Shown piece by piece: positions 7,501-15,414 of a DNA stretch of 48,789 nt. The stretch comes from Bacteroidales bacterium (GTDB lineage: Bacteria; Bacteroidota; Bacteroidia; Bacteroidales; UBA3663): the NCBI GenBank assembly GCA_017618715.1, contig JAFZTS010000050.1, positions 1 through 48,789 of the forward strand, read 5' to 3'. The translations under genes and the position numbers were made by a program. The notes beneath the pieces are model-generated. The model did no database searches and was not told the origin of the DNA. It saw nothing but the letters and a program-made list of their open reading frames with translations. How positions within the stretch are numbered: the stretch's first letter is position 1; each line of letters starts with the position of its first letter.

Positions 7501-8071
7501 CCTCGCGTGCCACCTTGCGACAGGTGTCGCTGTGCTGCTCCATCAGGTCGGGAAGCTGAGCCTTGGCATCCTCGTCGGTGACAAGGAGCGGTGCCAGCAC
7601 GGCAGGCAATCCCATCACGTCGATGAGATAGGGTTTGCCCGACTTGCGGATGGCGGCGATGAGCTGGAGGGCGATGGACCAACAGCGTTCGTCATAGAGG
7701 GGCAGGTAGAGGCAGAGGTTGAGCATGCCCGTCTCTCCCGGGTTGTCGATGGTGACGGTGCGATTGAAGAGCTCGACGAAGTATTGTTGCAGCTGTGCGG
7801 CATTGGTGAGCGTCGGGCTCGGTTCGGCCTCGACATGATAGCGGTAGCTGATGCCCGAGGTGAAGGTGGTCTCCACTTCGATGGGCTTCTGGACAAGCTT
7901 CTGAATCAGGAAGCCGCCATCGGCCTCGACCGTGTCGCACGAGAATAACTGCAGATAGTCGCAGGCATCGCCGGCACCGTACATCAGGGTGTACAGCTTG
8001 AGGAAGGGAGCCGCTTCGGTGAGCTCCCTTCCGATAAGTAGGTGTGCCGTATGTCGCATTTTACTGTTCAT
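4592..8071 (-). CDS. Membrane-anchored papain-like (C1) protease, partner of a tubulin-like protein
   Basis: A 1159-residue protein and the last gene of the three-gene operon. Residues 1 to about 430 are an unrecognised region. About 430-500 looks coiled-coil (RAQIRQRTAFIRKKQEELDA). About 520-740 is a papain-like C1 domain with all catalytic residues: QGTLGTCSAF (Cys541, preceded by the oxyanion Gln), GNHALVICGF (His688) and VRNSWGTSFGDKGYCYIP (Asn706). A second coiled-coil stretch leads to two transmembrane helices (about 853-905) flanked by basic residues. This suggests a membrane hairpin with both ends in the cytoplasm. A C-terminal helical domain of about 250 residues follows. No secretion signal is present. 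Its ATG overlaps the tubulin gene stop by 1 nt (TGATG), implying translational coupling. Substrate unknown. Confidence 0.85.
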   Translation of the reverse strand: MNSKMRHTAHLLIGRELTEAAPFLKLYTLMYGAGDACDYLQLFSCDTVEADGGFLIQKLVQKPIEVETTFTSGISYRYHVEAEPSPTLTNAAQLQQYFVELFNRTVTIDNPGETGMLNLCLYLPLYDERCWSIALQLIAAIRKSGKPYLIDVMGLPAVLAPLLVTDEDAKAQLPDLMEQHSDTCRKVAREVIAHADVHRLLLFEDSNTQGLALNLDREGLLRILGEFALLAVEHYPAIFPANQLGNDIDVTTFGISMLAFDKIYFVDYLLHNAYLEVLGRERVEETKINVNEASDTALRLLGRHVQLYKDFVHDRVDPKIAEANARGALSLSEMQQLEKELQQRIDASINDMQSFINDERLSLPHKQAIMAQLLGEDDALLQGIQYHKEQLTLDDCDAETINLFITEDNKQVHIEEATADQPRRVHRGVLTTPTDINEHVYLPLDEMKLLRAQIRQRTAFIRKKQEELDAIKVQVKAVEDSQKRLSDGGFNFEGQIFRLMPTDREVRLFEETYVPRQTNERSVDLRSNFTIPKNQGTLGTCSAFSMVSIFEYIMKKANPSNPDLSEMFVFYNAVDTGGVNWKDKLKEGISFFEAVSAMSALGICSEDLCPYGENLIKPSPEAYEDGKTRLVKTVKNVEITHEALTSALSEGYPVAISLRIFDSFHADGNGFIYRPTDQQIKNHDEGNHALVICGFSEDDKVYIVRNSWGTSFGDKGYCYIPFSYIDDPALCNQACIITDVEVTEKVKVSGIDKRKTVSFNLTDDNIRSSILHILIDSETRLLKQDTARYTSLRFSYEQLLQTLSNPSKRDQIFQQSVARLESEIATQKDAYQTFVSETRPQAIKEFKRVRRKWLFWGAVCILVFLLDVWLLFYLDLTKMATITSVFTAVLILLYILGVWYAHHRLIKLKESLDDEAAVIKSRIAHAEQEKAEKHLRLHLAGMVVSSLTDIKIKLINKYHALAGYVSDLGKWSQEEQQTLKQMTVPSRTPCIQLLDNAVLDAFFDKHKQDITGGLHLYDLVDSYKMSQDDILQFKIQIRDKVIALLRDAYSGFSMVEYLTDKTRYPYLSDKASDVAQLMPLLDKRSDCFLHIVQTGVTLDETLEKMVFIHTDSQADRNVWRDTYQRYFSSRPADLDLDSRYKLIELQIQNLKIDQVAILN

Positions 8072-10827
8072 CAGAGTTCCTTTTTGACAAAACTGATTTC
8101 CTCGGTGATCAACTGGCGGATGGTCTCATAGCCTTTGGCCGTGATCTGCTTCTTGTCCATGTTGATCTGGGAATACTTCTCGTAATAGTTTTCCTTGACA
8201 TCCTCCAGGAGCTTGTCCATATACTCGCTGCCGTTCTTCTTGCCAATCTCCTCGATGAGTGCTTCGTACTCGTCGTGGATGGTTTCGATGTGGCGCTTGA
8301 ACTCCTGGTAGGCCTCGTCGCGGTACTCGCTGAGTTCCATCCAATAGTCGAAGAGCGGATCGCCCTCCTCGGTGTTCTGATACTGGTAGTGACCGTCCTC
8401 GTTCTTGATGAGACCGAAGATGAGACCTTGTATCCACAGGCCCAATGAATCGTCGGCCTTCGGCGTGGGTTCGATGCGATAATCCTCGCGTATCATGCGG
8501 TTGAGCATGTTCTGGTCGAGGTGGCAGCTGACGGTCGAGCGGTCGTACTTGGGCTTGTAGCTCTGCAACGTGGCGATGTGGAAGGCGGGGAAGACACCGA
8601 ACTGACGATAGATGATCACACGGTCGGTGGTGCCGAGGTTGGCGAAATCGACGGTGGCCACGGGATTCTCGATCTTCTTCTTGAAGTAGTCGTCCTTGAA
8701 GAGACGGGAGTTGAGCTTGTCGGGAACGCCGATGTAGTAGGAGTCGGTGGGAGCCACCATCGGGCGGTGTCCGCGATCGTCATACTGGATAAGCGGCTTG
8801 GACTTGTTGATGGCCATGCGAACGACGTGTTCGAAAGCTGCGGGGCTCATCTTGTCGAGCACATTGTCGATGGTCATGCCCTCCCAGACGGAAGCGGCCT
8901 TGAGACGCGATGCGAAGTCGGTGAGCTTGCGTAGCACGTCTTCGCTGTGCATGGTGTCGAGGCTGAAGAGCTTGTCGCCCTCGAACTCCTTGAGCAGGTC
9001 GGTGATGAGCAGGTCGTTGTCGTTGACTGCCACATCGCCCACGAACTCCTTGGCGAGGTCGATCTGGAAGATCTGCGTCTCGCGGTTGACCTGATTGACG
9101 ATGCGTGAAATGGCGTTGGTGCACTCGTCGTTGACGTTGGAGAGCAGACGCTTGATGTTCTGGATCTTGGTATATTGGTCAACCAGTTCGTTCTGCAGGC
9201 TGGTGAAGAACGAGATGGCGAACGAATGGCGCAGCAGGTCGCGCTTGTTGCGGGTGAGGTTGGCCACGCAACTCAGCACATCGTCGGCATATTCCTGCTG
9301 GCGCGAACGTGTCTTGAAGAACTTGGAGCTGTAGTCGGTGAGGTCCTGGATGGCGTTGTCGAGGGCGGAGACGAGCAACGGCTGCTGGTCGGTGAGGTCC
9401 TTGTACTCCTTGTTCATCTCGTCGAAGAAGATGTTGACCTGCGACTGGATGCCAAGCACCACGGCTTCGGCGGCACCGATGCCGCACTCCTGGTTGATGG
9501 TCTTGACAAGGAGCTTGTGGAGCTCGTCGAAGACGCGTTCCTTGAGCTGGCGGAGCTTGCCGTCGATATTCTCCTGACCCTTCATGCCCGAACCGTTGAG
9601 GTAGTCCTGCACTTCGGCGTTGGCGCTGTCCTTGTTGTCGATCTCGGAGAGCTGGAAGGGCGGGTTGATGTCGAGCAGGTAGTCGATCACATCGTCGTGT
9701 TCGCCACCGCCATTTTCGCGGATCTTGACCGTGTCGGAGTCGATCCAACCATTGACAATGGAATCGCTATCGACACAGCTGTTGAACAAGCGTTCGATGA
9801 GGCGCTTGACGGCCTTGTATGCGTAGAGCGAACGCAGTTCGGAGCCCTTGAAGAGTATCTCGCATACACCCATGCCGGCGCACCAGGCACGCTTGCCTTC
9901 GACATCCATTGTGCCGGCAGCAATCATCTTCTGCACATTGTCGCTCACCGAAGCCGAGGCACTGGAGAGTTCACCGGCCGATGTGACAAGCGCAAGGCTG
10001 ATCATGTCGGTGAGCTGATCGACGTGGTTGTAGATGTCGCCGTTGGAGTTGCGGTTGTCGATGAAATAGACGGTGTCGAACGGGTTCTGGCTGGTTTCGA
10101 GAACGGGTGTTGACACGTAGTCGAAGGTCACGGGCTTGCTGTCCATCTGAAGGTGCATGAGCCAGTCGAGGTCGAGGATGGCGCCGTAGGCATTGGGTTT
10201 GACGCGCGCCATGGCAGCATTGCCGTTGCCCATGCTTTCGAAGACGTCGGGGAGCACGGCGTAGCCCGTCAGCTTGCGGTTGGGAGCCAACTGACGCACT
10301 AGGTAAGCCGCGTCGATGAATGTGCCGCATCCCGTGCCGCCGCAGACCGAGAAGATCATGTGAATCTCGACGTTGCTTGCAGCAAGCTCGTATCGTGGGT
10401 TGTTGGAGATTTGTGCATCGGCAATGCGGTCGAGGACGTTCTTGACCTGGGTCTGCATCTTCTGATAGTTATAGGTGATGGCGAAACGACCATTGGAGCG
10501 AACCTGGCCTGCACCGAGCATCATCGACTGGAGTGCGAAGATGTTCTTTTCGGCGAGCCACGTGAAGTGGTTGCGATTCACCTCGTAGAATGAGCGCGGA
10601 TCCATCACCTGCAGCGAAAGCTGCTCGTAAGGCTCAAGACGGATCTTGCCCATCTTCGAGTCGATTTCCTTCTTGAAGGCGCCTCCGTCGGTATCTACAC
10701 CGAGGAAGCCGATCATGGGTGGCAGTTCGCCGTAGGTTTCAATAAAGAGTTTCTTGGCATTGAGCAATGCGTTCATGCCGGTTCCACCTAAGCCGATGTA
10801 AAGGCTGCGTTTGATTTTTGTTGCCAT
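8071..10827 (-). CDS. Large tubulin/FtsZ-like GTPase-family protein (Tubulin_2 type)
   Basis: A 918-residue protein. The N-terminus SLYIGLGGTGMNAL (residues 8-21) matches the first nucleotide-binding loop of tubulin/FtsZ proteins. SVCGGTGCGTFIDAAYLV (160-177) is a variant of the GGGTG(S/T)G tubulin signature (here GGTGCG at 163-168). FLGVDTDGGA (41-50) fits the loop after the second strand. This places the N-terminal 350 residues or so in the tubulin superfamily, in the divergent set annotated as tubulin-like. The remaining 550 residues are unrecognised and rich in helical, charged segments. It is more than twice the length of FtsZ. It is the middle gene, 33 bp after the VWA gene and overlapping the protease gene by 1 nt. 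A polymer-forming, membrane-associated role is plausible from the family but not shown here. Confidence 0.85.
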   Translation of the reverse strand: MATKIKRSLYIGLGGTGMNALLNAKKLFIETYGELPPMIGFLGVDTDGGAFKKEIDSKMGKIRLEPYEQLSLQVMDPRSFYEVNRNHFTWLAEKNIFALQSMMLGAGQVRSNGRFAITYNYQKMQTQVKNVLDRIADAQISNNPRYELAASNVEIHMIFSVCGGTGCGTFIDAAYLVRQLAPNRKLTGYAVLPDVFESMGNGNAAMARVKPNAYGAILDLDWLMHLQMDSKPVTFDYVSTPVLETSQNPFDTVYFIDNRNSNGDIYNHVDQLTDMISLALVTSAGELSSASASVSDNVQKMIAAGTMDVEGKRAWCAGMGVCEILFKGSELRSLYAYKAVKRLIERLFNSCVDSDSIVNGWIDSDTVKIRENGGGEHDDVIDYLLDINPPFQLSEIDNKDSANAEVQDYLNGSGMKGQENIDGKLRQLKERVFDELHKLLVKTINQECGIGAAEAVVLGIQSQVNIFFDEMNKEYKDLTDQQPLLVSALDNAIQDLTDYSSKFFKTRSRQQEYADDVLSCVANLTRNKRDLLRHSFAISFFTSLQNELVDQYTKIQNIKRLLSNVNDECTNAISRIVNQVNRETQIFQIDLAKEFVGDVAVNDNDLLITDLLKEFEGDKLFSLDTMHSEDVLRKLTDFASRLKAASVWEGMTIDNVLDKMSPAAFEHVVRMAINKSKPLIQYDDRGHRPMVAPTDSYYIGVPDKLNSRLFKDDYFKKKIENPVATVDFANLGTTDRVIIYRQFGVFPAFHIATLQSYKPKYDRSTVSCHLDQNMLNRMIREDYRIEPTPKADDSLGLWIQGLIFGLIKNEDGHYQYQNTEEGDPLFDYWMELSEYRDEAYQEFKRHIETIHDEYEALIEEIGKKNGSEYMDKLLEDVKENYYEKYSQINMDKKQITAKGYETIRQLITEEISFVKKEL

Positions 10828-10860
10828 AATATGATGTTTTTTAATGATTTTGTCGAAGGA

Positions 10861-12606
10861 TTATTTCTTGAGGGTGATCTTGATCTTTTTGCCTGTAGCG
10901 AGGCTCTTCATCTCGACGGGTGTCAATGCCTCGATGGTGTTGCCTGGAGGATTCATGGCATAGCCCGAAACGCCGAGGGCGCGGACACGTGTCTTCTTGG
11001 AGCCCGGAACGAGCGACCACTCCTTGTCCCAGAAGTCTTCGGTGATGTATTTCACTTCGCCTGTAAAGATACGGTTGAGCAGGCTCTGCTGACGACGTCG
11101 GTTGCTGAATACCACACGGCGACAGCCCTTGATGCGCGGATTCTTGTAGATGGGTTGGCACTCCATCTGGATGCTGCTGAGACGTATGGTGGGGTAGAGC
11201 AGCGGACGCATGATGAGGAACCAGACGATGAGCAGCGCGAGGATGATGGCGCAGATGATGATGACGGCCCACTTGAGCGGATTCATATCGACGTCGTAGC
11301 TGGAGCGCAGGGTGAGCTGATAGTCGGATACGGGTTCGCCGTTGATGTTCTCGAGGTTACGTTTCGAACTCGGCACAGAGATGAGCTGGTAGTAGTGCTT
11401 GCCCTCGCGGCTGTCGGTGTTGGGGATGATGCTCAACACGGCGGGTTGACCGGGGTCGATGTTGAGATTTCCATCGGAAGGCTCGCCGTTGAAGAGCAAC
11501 TGACATTGCAGGCCCAGAGGTTTGTCCTTGTCGGTCGTTGTCTCGGAGAAACGCAGCTGGATATGTGCACCCATCTTGCTCGCCGACTCGTTGAACTGCG
11601 GATTGAGGTCGAATGTGAGTGTGTCCTGGGCCTTGGCATCGCTCCACCAGAAGCTGCCGTACCACTCTGCTTCGCCGAGGTCAATCTCCTCGGTGGGGAG
11701 GAGGAGTGAACGCTCGGCGATATTCTTGACATGGAGGATGAGGTCGGGATTGAGGATATCGATCTCGTCGCTGGTCACCTTGATGGGTACGTCGAACGAC
11801 TGGGGCATCTGGCTGATGCCGACATTGGGTGTGAAGTGGAAGGTGGCACGGCCCTGCTGGATAATGCCGCCTGCAAGCGTAACTCCGATGGAAGAATCGG
11901 CCGACTGAGCGCTGGCCTTGAAATTGCCTTCGGCCGAGAAAGGCAGGATGGCATCGTGCGGGTCGAGGGTGTTGTAGTTCATCTCAATCTTGTCGAAGCT
12001 GCCAAACGGGTTCTGAATGCCATTGACGGTCTTGAACTTGGGACAATGTTCGACAGCCGTGCGGATGCGGTCGTCGATGGCTTCGTTGGAGAGTGCTACG
12101 TAATAGCCTTGAGAATTGCCCGCGCGTTCGCACCATTGCCGGATACGCTTGCAGACGTTCTCGGTACCGTCGGGGCTGGGGTTCTTGTTGTCCTTGCCGT
12201 CGGTTAGCAGGTAGATGTAGTTGTCCTTGTTGGGGTCGATATAGCTTTGGGCATGGTCCCACGCCTGGCAGATGTTGGTGCCTGTCAGTGCATCGGGATA
12301 GCGATAGACCTCCTTCTTGAACTTCGCCCAGTCGAAGTCCTTCTTGAGCTCGTGCTTCACTGACTTTCCATAGACGGTGCCCTGGAAGGGGACGATGGTC
12401 ACCATCGTGTTGTCCGACAGACGGGCTATATCCTTCTCAAGATAGTCGAGTGTGGCATCCCAGATGTGATATTCGGTCACCATCGAACGGGAACAATCCA
12501 GGATGTAGATATAGTTGCGTTCCCTTTGAGCCCAAAGGGAAGAGACGCATGACAGGAGCATCATGAGAACGAAGGATCGAATCACGGTGGACTTAGGTAA
12601 TTTCAT
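10861..12606 (-). CDS. Membrane-anchored von Willebrand factor A domain protein
   Basis: A 581-residue protein and the first gene of the operon. A signal peptide (about 1-26, SFVLMMLLSCVSSLWAQ) is followed by a VWA domain with an intact metal-binding MIDAS: ILDCSRSM (Asp37-x-Ser39-x-Ser41), a TGTN segment (DALTGTNIC) and YLLTDGKDN. A large beta-rich extracytoplasmic region follows. One transmembrane helix (about 446-468, WAVIIICAIILALLIVWFLI) leads to a basic cytoplasmic tail of about 110 residues (GCRRVVFSNRRRQQ). This topology could link a periplasmic binding event to the cytoplasmic tubulin-like and protease partners. I recall FtsZ-like families reported to be genomically linked to VWA proteins; the link to a papain-like protease is what stands out here. 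Confidence 0.88.
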   Translation of the reverse strand: MKLPKSTVIRSFVLMMLLSCVSSLWAQRERNYIYILDCSRSMVTEYHIWDATLDYLEKDIARLSDNTMVTIVPFQGTVYGKSVKHELKKDFDWAKFKKEVYRYPDALTGTNICQAWDHAQSYIDPNKDNYIYLLTDGKDNKNPSPDGTENVCKRIRQWCERAGNSQGYYVALSNEAIDDRIRTAVEHCPKFKTVNGIQNPFGSFDKIEMNYNTLDPHDAILPFSAEGNFKASAQSADSSIGVTLAGGIIQQGRATFHFTPNVGISQMPQSFDVPIKVTSDEIDILNPDLILHVKNIAERSLLLPTEEIDLGEAEWYGSFWWSDAKAQDTLTFDLNPQFNESASKMGAHIQLRFSETTTDKDKPLGLQCQLLFNGEPSDGNLNIDPGQPAVLSIIPNTDSREGKHYYQLISVPSSKRNLENINGEPVSDYQLTLRSSYDVDMNPLKWAVIIICAIILALLIVWFLIMRPLLYPTIRLSSIQMECQPIYKNPRIKGCRRVVFSNRRRQQSLLNRIFTGEVKYITEDFWDKEWSLVPGSKKTRVRALGVSGYAMNPPGNTIEALTPVEMKSLATGKKIKITLKK

Positions 12607-12638
12607 AGGTTATGAAGGGTTGTTAATGAATATCGCCG

Positions 12639-12646
12639 CAAATATA
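12639..12646 (-). promoter_or_regulatory. -7 box for the VWA-tubulin-protease operon
   Basis: On the minus strand TATATTTG lies 33 bp upstream of the VWA start codon. No good -33 TTTG was found at the usual spacing, so this is only partly supported. Confidence 0.45.
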
Positions 12647-12859
12647 GGAAATTTTGTGATATGTTGAACATTTTTTGCCATATTTTTTGGAGAAATCATC
12701 CTTGAAAATGCAGGATTGACTTCTAAACACGGGAAAATTGCCACATCTTTTTTCGGGGACAAAGATAATGAGTTTCGGAGATTCGTCGGTGATTTTGACA
12801 ACGTTGTCAGTACAGATTGAGAAAAAACGGCGGGAAATTGAAAAAAATGAGACGGATTC
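12647..12859. other. Intergenic region with no recognised feature
   Basis: This middle part of the 302-bp divergent gap between the VWA and SGNH genes holds AT-rich sequence. Open frames crossing it show no family resemblance, and I see no RNA gene. Confidence 0.5.
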
Positions 12860-12890
12860 TTGGAGATTCGCGCGAATTGTTTTAACTTTG
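12860..12890 (+). promoter_or_regulatory. Promoter for the SGNH hydrolase gene
   Basis: TTG at 12860-12862, a 20-bp spacer and TAACTTTG at 12883-12890 match the Bacteroidetes promoter. The start codon at 12909 lies 18 bp after the -7 box, giving a very short leader. The box also argues against the longer in-frame start at 12738. Confidence 0.65.
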
Positions 12891-12908
12891 CACCGAAAAA
12901 TAATATCT

Positions 12909-14063
12909 ATGGAGGAACAAGCAAACAAATACACCAAATGGGTGGCTTGCTGGGGCAACGCCACGTCGATCTCCGACCGCAAGATGTCGGTGTATGCACG
13001 GGACATCACGCTGAGGTATCCTATCAGGATGTGCTTCAGCGGCAGTAAGCTGCGTTTCCGTTTCTCGAACCTGACGGGTACCGAAGAGGTGACGCTCACC
13101 AAGGTGCGTGTGGCGAGAGTGGTGGAGCATTATCGTCCTGTGGCCATCACCTTCGATGGAGCCCGGCGTATCCACATTGCGCCAGGCAAGGAAGTTGAGA
13201 GCGATGAGATACCCCTGGCAATAAATGCCGGAGATGCCATCGAGGTAAGCATTTATCTGGGCAGCTATACGCAGATGAATGCGGGTACGCTGGTGACAGG
13301 ACCGCTCTCGAAGGGCAAATTCTCGTACGGAGACTATGCCGATGCCAAGGTATTGCCGCTCGACTTGACCAGGAACACCAACTGGTTCTATTTCCTCAAC
13401 ACCATCGACATTCTGACCGAAGAGAAGAACCATGCACTGGTATGTTATGGCGATTCGATAACTGCACAAAGCTGGCCCGACTATCTGGCGAACCGAGCCT
13501 GGAAGGAAGGTTTGCACGATGTGGCAATCATCCGTCGTGCGGTGAGCGGAACGCGCATCCTGCGCCAATACAATTGCATCACCTATCAGGCATACGGATT
13601 GAAGGGCGAGACGCGCTTCCCTATCGAGATGAATGTGGCGGGTGCCCGTGATGTGATTATCCAACATGGCATCAACGACATCATCCATCCGGTGGGTGTC
13701 GATGTCAATCCGTTCCGTCCCATGAGCGATATGCCTACGACCGAAGACCTCATCGAAGGTATGAGGAAGTTCTATATCGAGCACGCCCGCCAGTTGGGTC
13801 TCCGTGTGTGGAGCGGTACGTTGCTGCCCATCTGGAACTGGAGGACATACGCCGAGTTCCGCGACCAGATACGTCGGGAGTTCAACGAGTGGCTGCGCAC
13901 TGCACCCGATTTTGATGGCTGCATCGACTTCGATCAGGCCGTGAGAGACCCAGAACGACCCGTGGCTTTTGCTCCAGGCTACGATTCGGGCGACCATCTG
14001 CATCCGAGTGAACGGGCTTATGAGGCGATGGCCAACTGTGTGCCTTTGGAGCTTTTGGAGTGA
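12909..14063 (+). CDS. SGNH/GDSL-family hydrolase
   Basis: A 384-residue protein with an N-terminal beta-rich domain of about 170 residues (YPIRMCFSGSKLRFRFSNLT) followed by an SGNH hydrolase domain. Block I is LVCYGDSITAQSW (nucleophile Ser183), the block III-type motif is QHGINDI, and the C-terminal catalytic pair is in DHLHPSERAYEAM (Asp362, His365). Such enzymes are esterases, often deacetylating carbohydrates. The two-domain layout resembles sugar-processing esterases. No signal peptide is visible with the chosen start, so it may act in the cytoplasm. The start was chosen because it lies just after a promoter. The DUF362 gene follows after 58 bp of 9-bp microrepeat and AT-rich sequence. 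Confidence 0.88.
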   Translation: MEEQANKYTKWVACWGNATSISDRKMSVYARDITLRYPIRMCFSGSKLRFRFSNLTGTEEVTLTKVRVARVVEHYRPVAITFDGARRIHIAPGKEVESDEIPLAINAGDAIEVSIYLGSYTQMNAGTLVTGPLSKGKFSYGDYADAKVLPLDLTRNTNWFYFLNTIDILTEEKNHALVCYGDSITAQSWPDYLANRAWKEGLHDVAIIRRAVSGTRILRQYNCITYQAYGLKGETRFPIEMNVAGARDVIIQHGINDIIHPVGVDVNPFRPMSDMPTTEDLIEGMRKFYIEHARQLGLRVWSGTLLPIWNWRTYAEFRDQIRREFNEWLRTAPDFDGCIDFDQAVRDPERPVAFAPGYDSGDHLHPSERAYEAMANCVPLELLE

Positions 14064-14068
14064 TGTAG

Positions 14069-14090
14069 CTATAGTGACTATAGTGACTAT
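14069..14090. repeat. 9-bp microrepeat CTATAGTGA
   Basis: Two full units and a partial third of CTATAGTGA directly follow the SGNH hydrolase stop. The same motif family (TATAGTCAC) reappears at 39004-39039 between trpE and trpG. Confidence 0.8.
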
Positions 14091-14121
14091 ATTATATTAA
14101 TGAGAACCATAACAAATATTT

Positions 14122-15207
14122 ATGATTATGAACAAAATGATTAAACGAGCACTTTTGCTTGGCCTTTGTGGAGGAATGATGGCCAGCTGTAATTCGAGGA
14201 AGGCGCAGTCTAATGAGACGGAAAGCAACACCGATGGCCGCAGGTATGTGAATTATGACGAGCGTACGGGCGACGAGGCCGTCGTCTATTTCACCCGTGA
14301 CCTTAGTGCCAACGGCCTGATTGCCGCATACGAAAAGGTGAACCAGAACATCGAGGGCAAGGTGGCCGTGAAGCTGCATAACGGCGAACAGAATGGCCCG
14401 AACATCCTGCCTCGCGAATGGGTGAAGGCCCTGTTTGAAAAGGATCTGAAGGATGCCACCATCGTGGAGACCAACACCTACTACGAGGGTGACCGTTACA
14501 CTACCGAGAAACACCGCGAGACCTTGAAGGTGAATGGTTGGACCTTTTGCCCCGTCGATATCCTTGACGAGGATGGCACTGCCATGCTTCCTGTCAAGGG
14601 CGGCAAGTGGTTCAAGGAAATGTCAGTGGGCAAAAACCTCAAGAACTACACTTCCTTGGTTGCTCTGACCCACTTCAAGGGACATACGCAGGGCGGTTTC
14701 GGCGGTTCGAACAAGAACATCGGCATCGGTTGTGCAGATGGCCGTATCGGCAAGGCGATGATCCACACCACACCCGGACAACCTGACCAGTGGGACATCA
14801 AGGAGGAGGAATTCATGGAGCGCATGACCGAATCGACCAAGGCGACCATCGACTTCTTCGGCGAACATGTTACATACGTTAACGTAATGCGCAACATGAG
14901 CGTGTCGTGCGACTGCGAGGGATTGGCTGCTGCTCCTGTGGTTACACCCAACGTCGGCATCCTCTCTTCGACAGACATCCTGGCTGTGGACCAGGCTTGC
15001 GTTGATATCGTCTTTGCCATGACTGAAGAGGAGCACCACGACCTGCTGGAACGCATCGTCACTCGCCATGGCTTGCGCCAGCTTTCCTATATGAAGGAGC
15101 TTGGCATGGGTCATGATCGCTACAAACTCATCGACCTCGACAATGGTGGCAAGCAGATTACTGCCGCTGAGGCTGCCGAAGGTCTGAAGCCGTTTGTACA
15201 AGAGTAA
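14122..15207 (+). CDS. DUF362 lipoprotein
   Basis: A 361-residue protein with a lipoprotein-like N-terminus (ALLLGLCGGMMASC, Cys at about 23). The body matches DUF362: VAVKLHNGEQNGPNILP, FKGHTQGGFGGSNKNIGIGC, then SVSCDCEGLAAAPVVTPNVGILSSTDILAVDQACVD split over about residues 258-290. DUF362 proteins are often linked to iron-sulfur chemistry. Several Cys residues are conserved-looking here, but no ferredoxin CxxCxxC cluster is visible. Function unknown. Start 14122 or the ATG at 14128 are both possible. Confidence 0.82.
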   Translation: MIMNKMIKRALLLGLCGGMMASCNSRKAQSNETESNTDGRRYVNYDERTGDEAVVYFTRDLSANGLIAAYEKVNQNIEGKVAVKLHNGEQNGPNILPREWVKALFEKDLKDATIVETNTYYEGDRYTTEKHRETLKVNGWTFCPVDILDEDGTAMLPVKGGKWFKEMSVGKNLKNYTSLVALTHFKGHTQGGFGGSNKNIGIGCADGRIGKAMIHTTPGQPDQWDIKEEEFMERMTESTKATIDFFGEHVTYVNVMRNMSVSCDCEGLAAAPVVTPNVGILSSTDILAVDQACVDIVFAMTEEEHHDLLERIVTRHGLRQLSYMKELGMGHDRYKLIDLDNGGKQITAAEAAEGLKPFVQE

Positions 15208-15244
15208 CGCATGTAACATTGTCTTTGATGACAAATGCAAAGAG

Positions 15245-15288
15245 GGACAACTTTTCCGTGCAGGAATTGTTGTCCTTTGTTGTTTATT
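15245..15288 (+). terminator. Likely terminator of the DUF362 gene
   Basis: The stem GGACAAC/GTTGTCC (15245-15251/15269-15275) contains an inner TTCC/GGAA pairing. It is followed by the T-rich TTTGTTGTTTATT. The hairpin is good and the T tract moderate. Confidence 0.6.
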
Positions 15289-15327
15289 ATGGTGTAAAAT
15301 CGTACAAAAACGAAGAGATTTGAGATG

Positions 15328-15369
15328 ATGTTACATTTTGAGAGATATTTGTTTCGTGATTTGTAACAT
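15328..15369. promoter_or_regulatory. Inverted ATGTTACA/TGTAACAT pair upstream of the hybrid sensor gene
   Basis: ATGTTACA at 15328-15335 and TGTAACAT at 15362-15369 form an inverted pair just upstream of the -7 box. A third TGTAACAT lies at 15212-15219. This arrangement would suit an operator for the AraC-type output domain of the regulator itself. That is inference from position and symmetry. Confidence 0.4.
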
Positions 15370-15387
15370 GTTTCAGAAAATATTCTT

Positions 15388-15395
15388 TATCTTTG
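15388..15395 (+). promoter_or_regulatory. -7 box TATCTTTG before the hybrid sensor gene
   Basis: A perfect TAnnTTTG match. The nearest TTTG upstream (15360-15363) gives a long 24-bp spacer. The box ends only 4 bp before the first in-frame ATG (15400), which favours the second ATG at 15415 as the true start. Confidence 0.55.
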
Positions 15396-15414
15396 CCGCA
15401 TGAAACAAAAGACT

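Noticed and set aside
4745..11709. Long plus-strand ORFs opposite the tubulin and protease genes (for example 4745-5770, 6713-7948, 9175-10113)
   Set aside because: Antisense shadows caused by codon bias of the minus-strand genes. They give low-complexity Val/Glu/Asp-rich products with no motif, while the minus-strand frames have clear domains.
12738..12908. Longer start for the SGNH hydrolase
   Set aside because: The extension spans a consensus promoter and encodes a Lys/Glu-rich stretch unlike the family.
12882..14003. 373-codon minus-strand ORF inside the SGNH gene
   Set aside because: Shadow frame with no recognisable motif; the opposite strand has an intact catalytic triad.
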